Below the pieces are notes generated by a model, which was given only the letters and a program-made list of their open reading frames with translations, did not search any database and was not told the DNA's origin. Below, piece by piece: positions 63,381-64,000 of a stretch of DNA of 64,000 nt. A program made the position numbers and the translations under genes. Position 1 is the first letter of the stretch; each line of letters opens with the position of its first letter. Source of the DNA: Leptodactylus fallax (Eukaryota > Chordata > Amphibia > Anura > Leptodactylidae); contig CAMRHE010000133.1 in NCBI GenBank assembly GCA_947044405.1, forward strand, positions 3,100,001 through 3,164,000, given 5' to 3'.

Positions 63381-64000
63381 TCCCAAAAATGGCTCTGTAT
63401 ACTGTATGTGACTTCATCACTGTAAGGTGTCCACCTACCACTCCTTATTAAGAGGTTGTCAGGTGATGTTTGAACCCCAGCCAAAATCATAAACATGTGT
63501 TTCCTCTGTATTTCCACTGCGTAATGCATTTCGCTGTCAAAGATGAATTGAAAGGTTTCTGTTTCGTTAAAAACCAAACATTTTGGAATGTTTGGGTCAA
63601 ATCCTTGTAACGAATTGGTTCACCCATCTCTAGACCCATTAGCCACCAAGATATCAATGATACTGCCAGAGTTTATGAAGCTTCAGACCCTGAGTCACGA
63701 GCTCTCTTGTCCACCAGCACTGCTACATTATGTCAGATAGTAGAACTTAATGGATGCTATTAATATACACTATATGTTATACGTTAAGTCTTTACTGACT
63801 GCCAGTTATTAGCAATAAGTACATTGATGATATCTTCAGATTTTTTTGTTGCTTTGATCATAACAGCATCATGAGTGACACTTGAGAATGGCAACATGAT
63901 CTACAAGGTGTAAATAACCCATCAGTACATCAATACCTTCTTCAGTCTTCAGTCTTTTTTATATTTTTATCAATAAGTGTTAAAGTTGCAGTAAAATGCA
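63381..64000. other. No gene seen; GAGATG MITE right end
   Basis: 63560-63634 ends 'aacgaattggttcacccatc' plus 'tcta', the right terminus of the GAGATG MITE. The remainder is unassigned. Confidence 0.4.

Overview
The window looks like gene-poor, repeat-rich amphibian DNA, most likely from an advanced (neobatrachian) frog. That assignment is an inference from the dense TTAA-flanked palindromic MITEs, several Tc1/mariner families, L2-like and Penelope-like remnants, hAT elements, (TCTA)n microsatellites, and one recognisable vertebrate exon. I see no prokaryotic-style gene organisation, no rRNA or tRNA gene that I can support, and no CRISPR array.

The only host gene piece I can support is coding exon 1 of a melatonin receptor, best matched to MTNR1B, on the minus strand at 19259-19454, ending in a canonical phase-1 splice donor. 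Everything from 19258 down to 1 should then be intron 1, because exon 2 is not in the window. Everything above about 19.5 kb is upstream of the gene. The exon is squeezed between tandem arrays. In the intron lie a hierarchical satellite (15.2-19.2 kb), a 29-bp minisatellite that grew out of an L2 retroposon tail (13.4-14.8 kb), and an older minisatellite that the L2 interrupted. Upstream is a 2.8-kb array of hairpin-forming units of about 190 bp (19.9-22.7 kb).

Region by region: 0.3-1.1 kb is a Penelope-like element with a broken GIY-YIG domain; 1.2-1.7 kb is a (GGAA)n array; 3-12 kb holds many TTAA MITEs and foldbacks, one of them inserted in a 240-bp tandem repeat; 12.5-19.2 kb is the nested array complex; 23.3-25.5 kb has (TCTA)n and a 46-bp minisatellite; 26.3-27.2 kb and 36.5-37.4 kb carry two copies of the same internally deleted Tc1 element in opposite orientation; 32.8-33.9 kb is a non-autonomous hAT with a perfect 8-bp target duplication; 39.4-41.0 kb is a 31-bp minisatellite of about 50 copies; 43.2-44.9 kb is a nearly intact DD38E (Intruder-type) Tc1 relative; 44.9-45.5 kb is a probable solo LTR; 50.1-53.4 kb is a four-copy tandem repeat carrying a complete Tc1 (DD34E) with an open 344-residue transposase; 54.4-54.9 kb is a 44-bp minisatellite; 55.3-56.4 kb is an old Tc1 fossil; 58.7-59.3 kb is a long palindromic MITE; 62.7-63.4 kb is a second array of the same 46-bp minisatellite seen at 24-25.5 kb.

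The apparent genes do not form a pathway. The story is one receptor exon embedded in a landscape shaped by DNA transposons and repeated unequal exchange in tandem arrays. Coordinates of repeats without clear target duplications are approximate.
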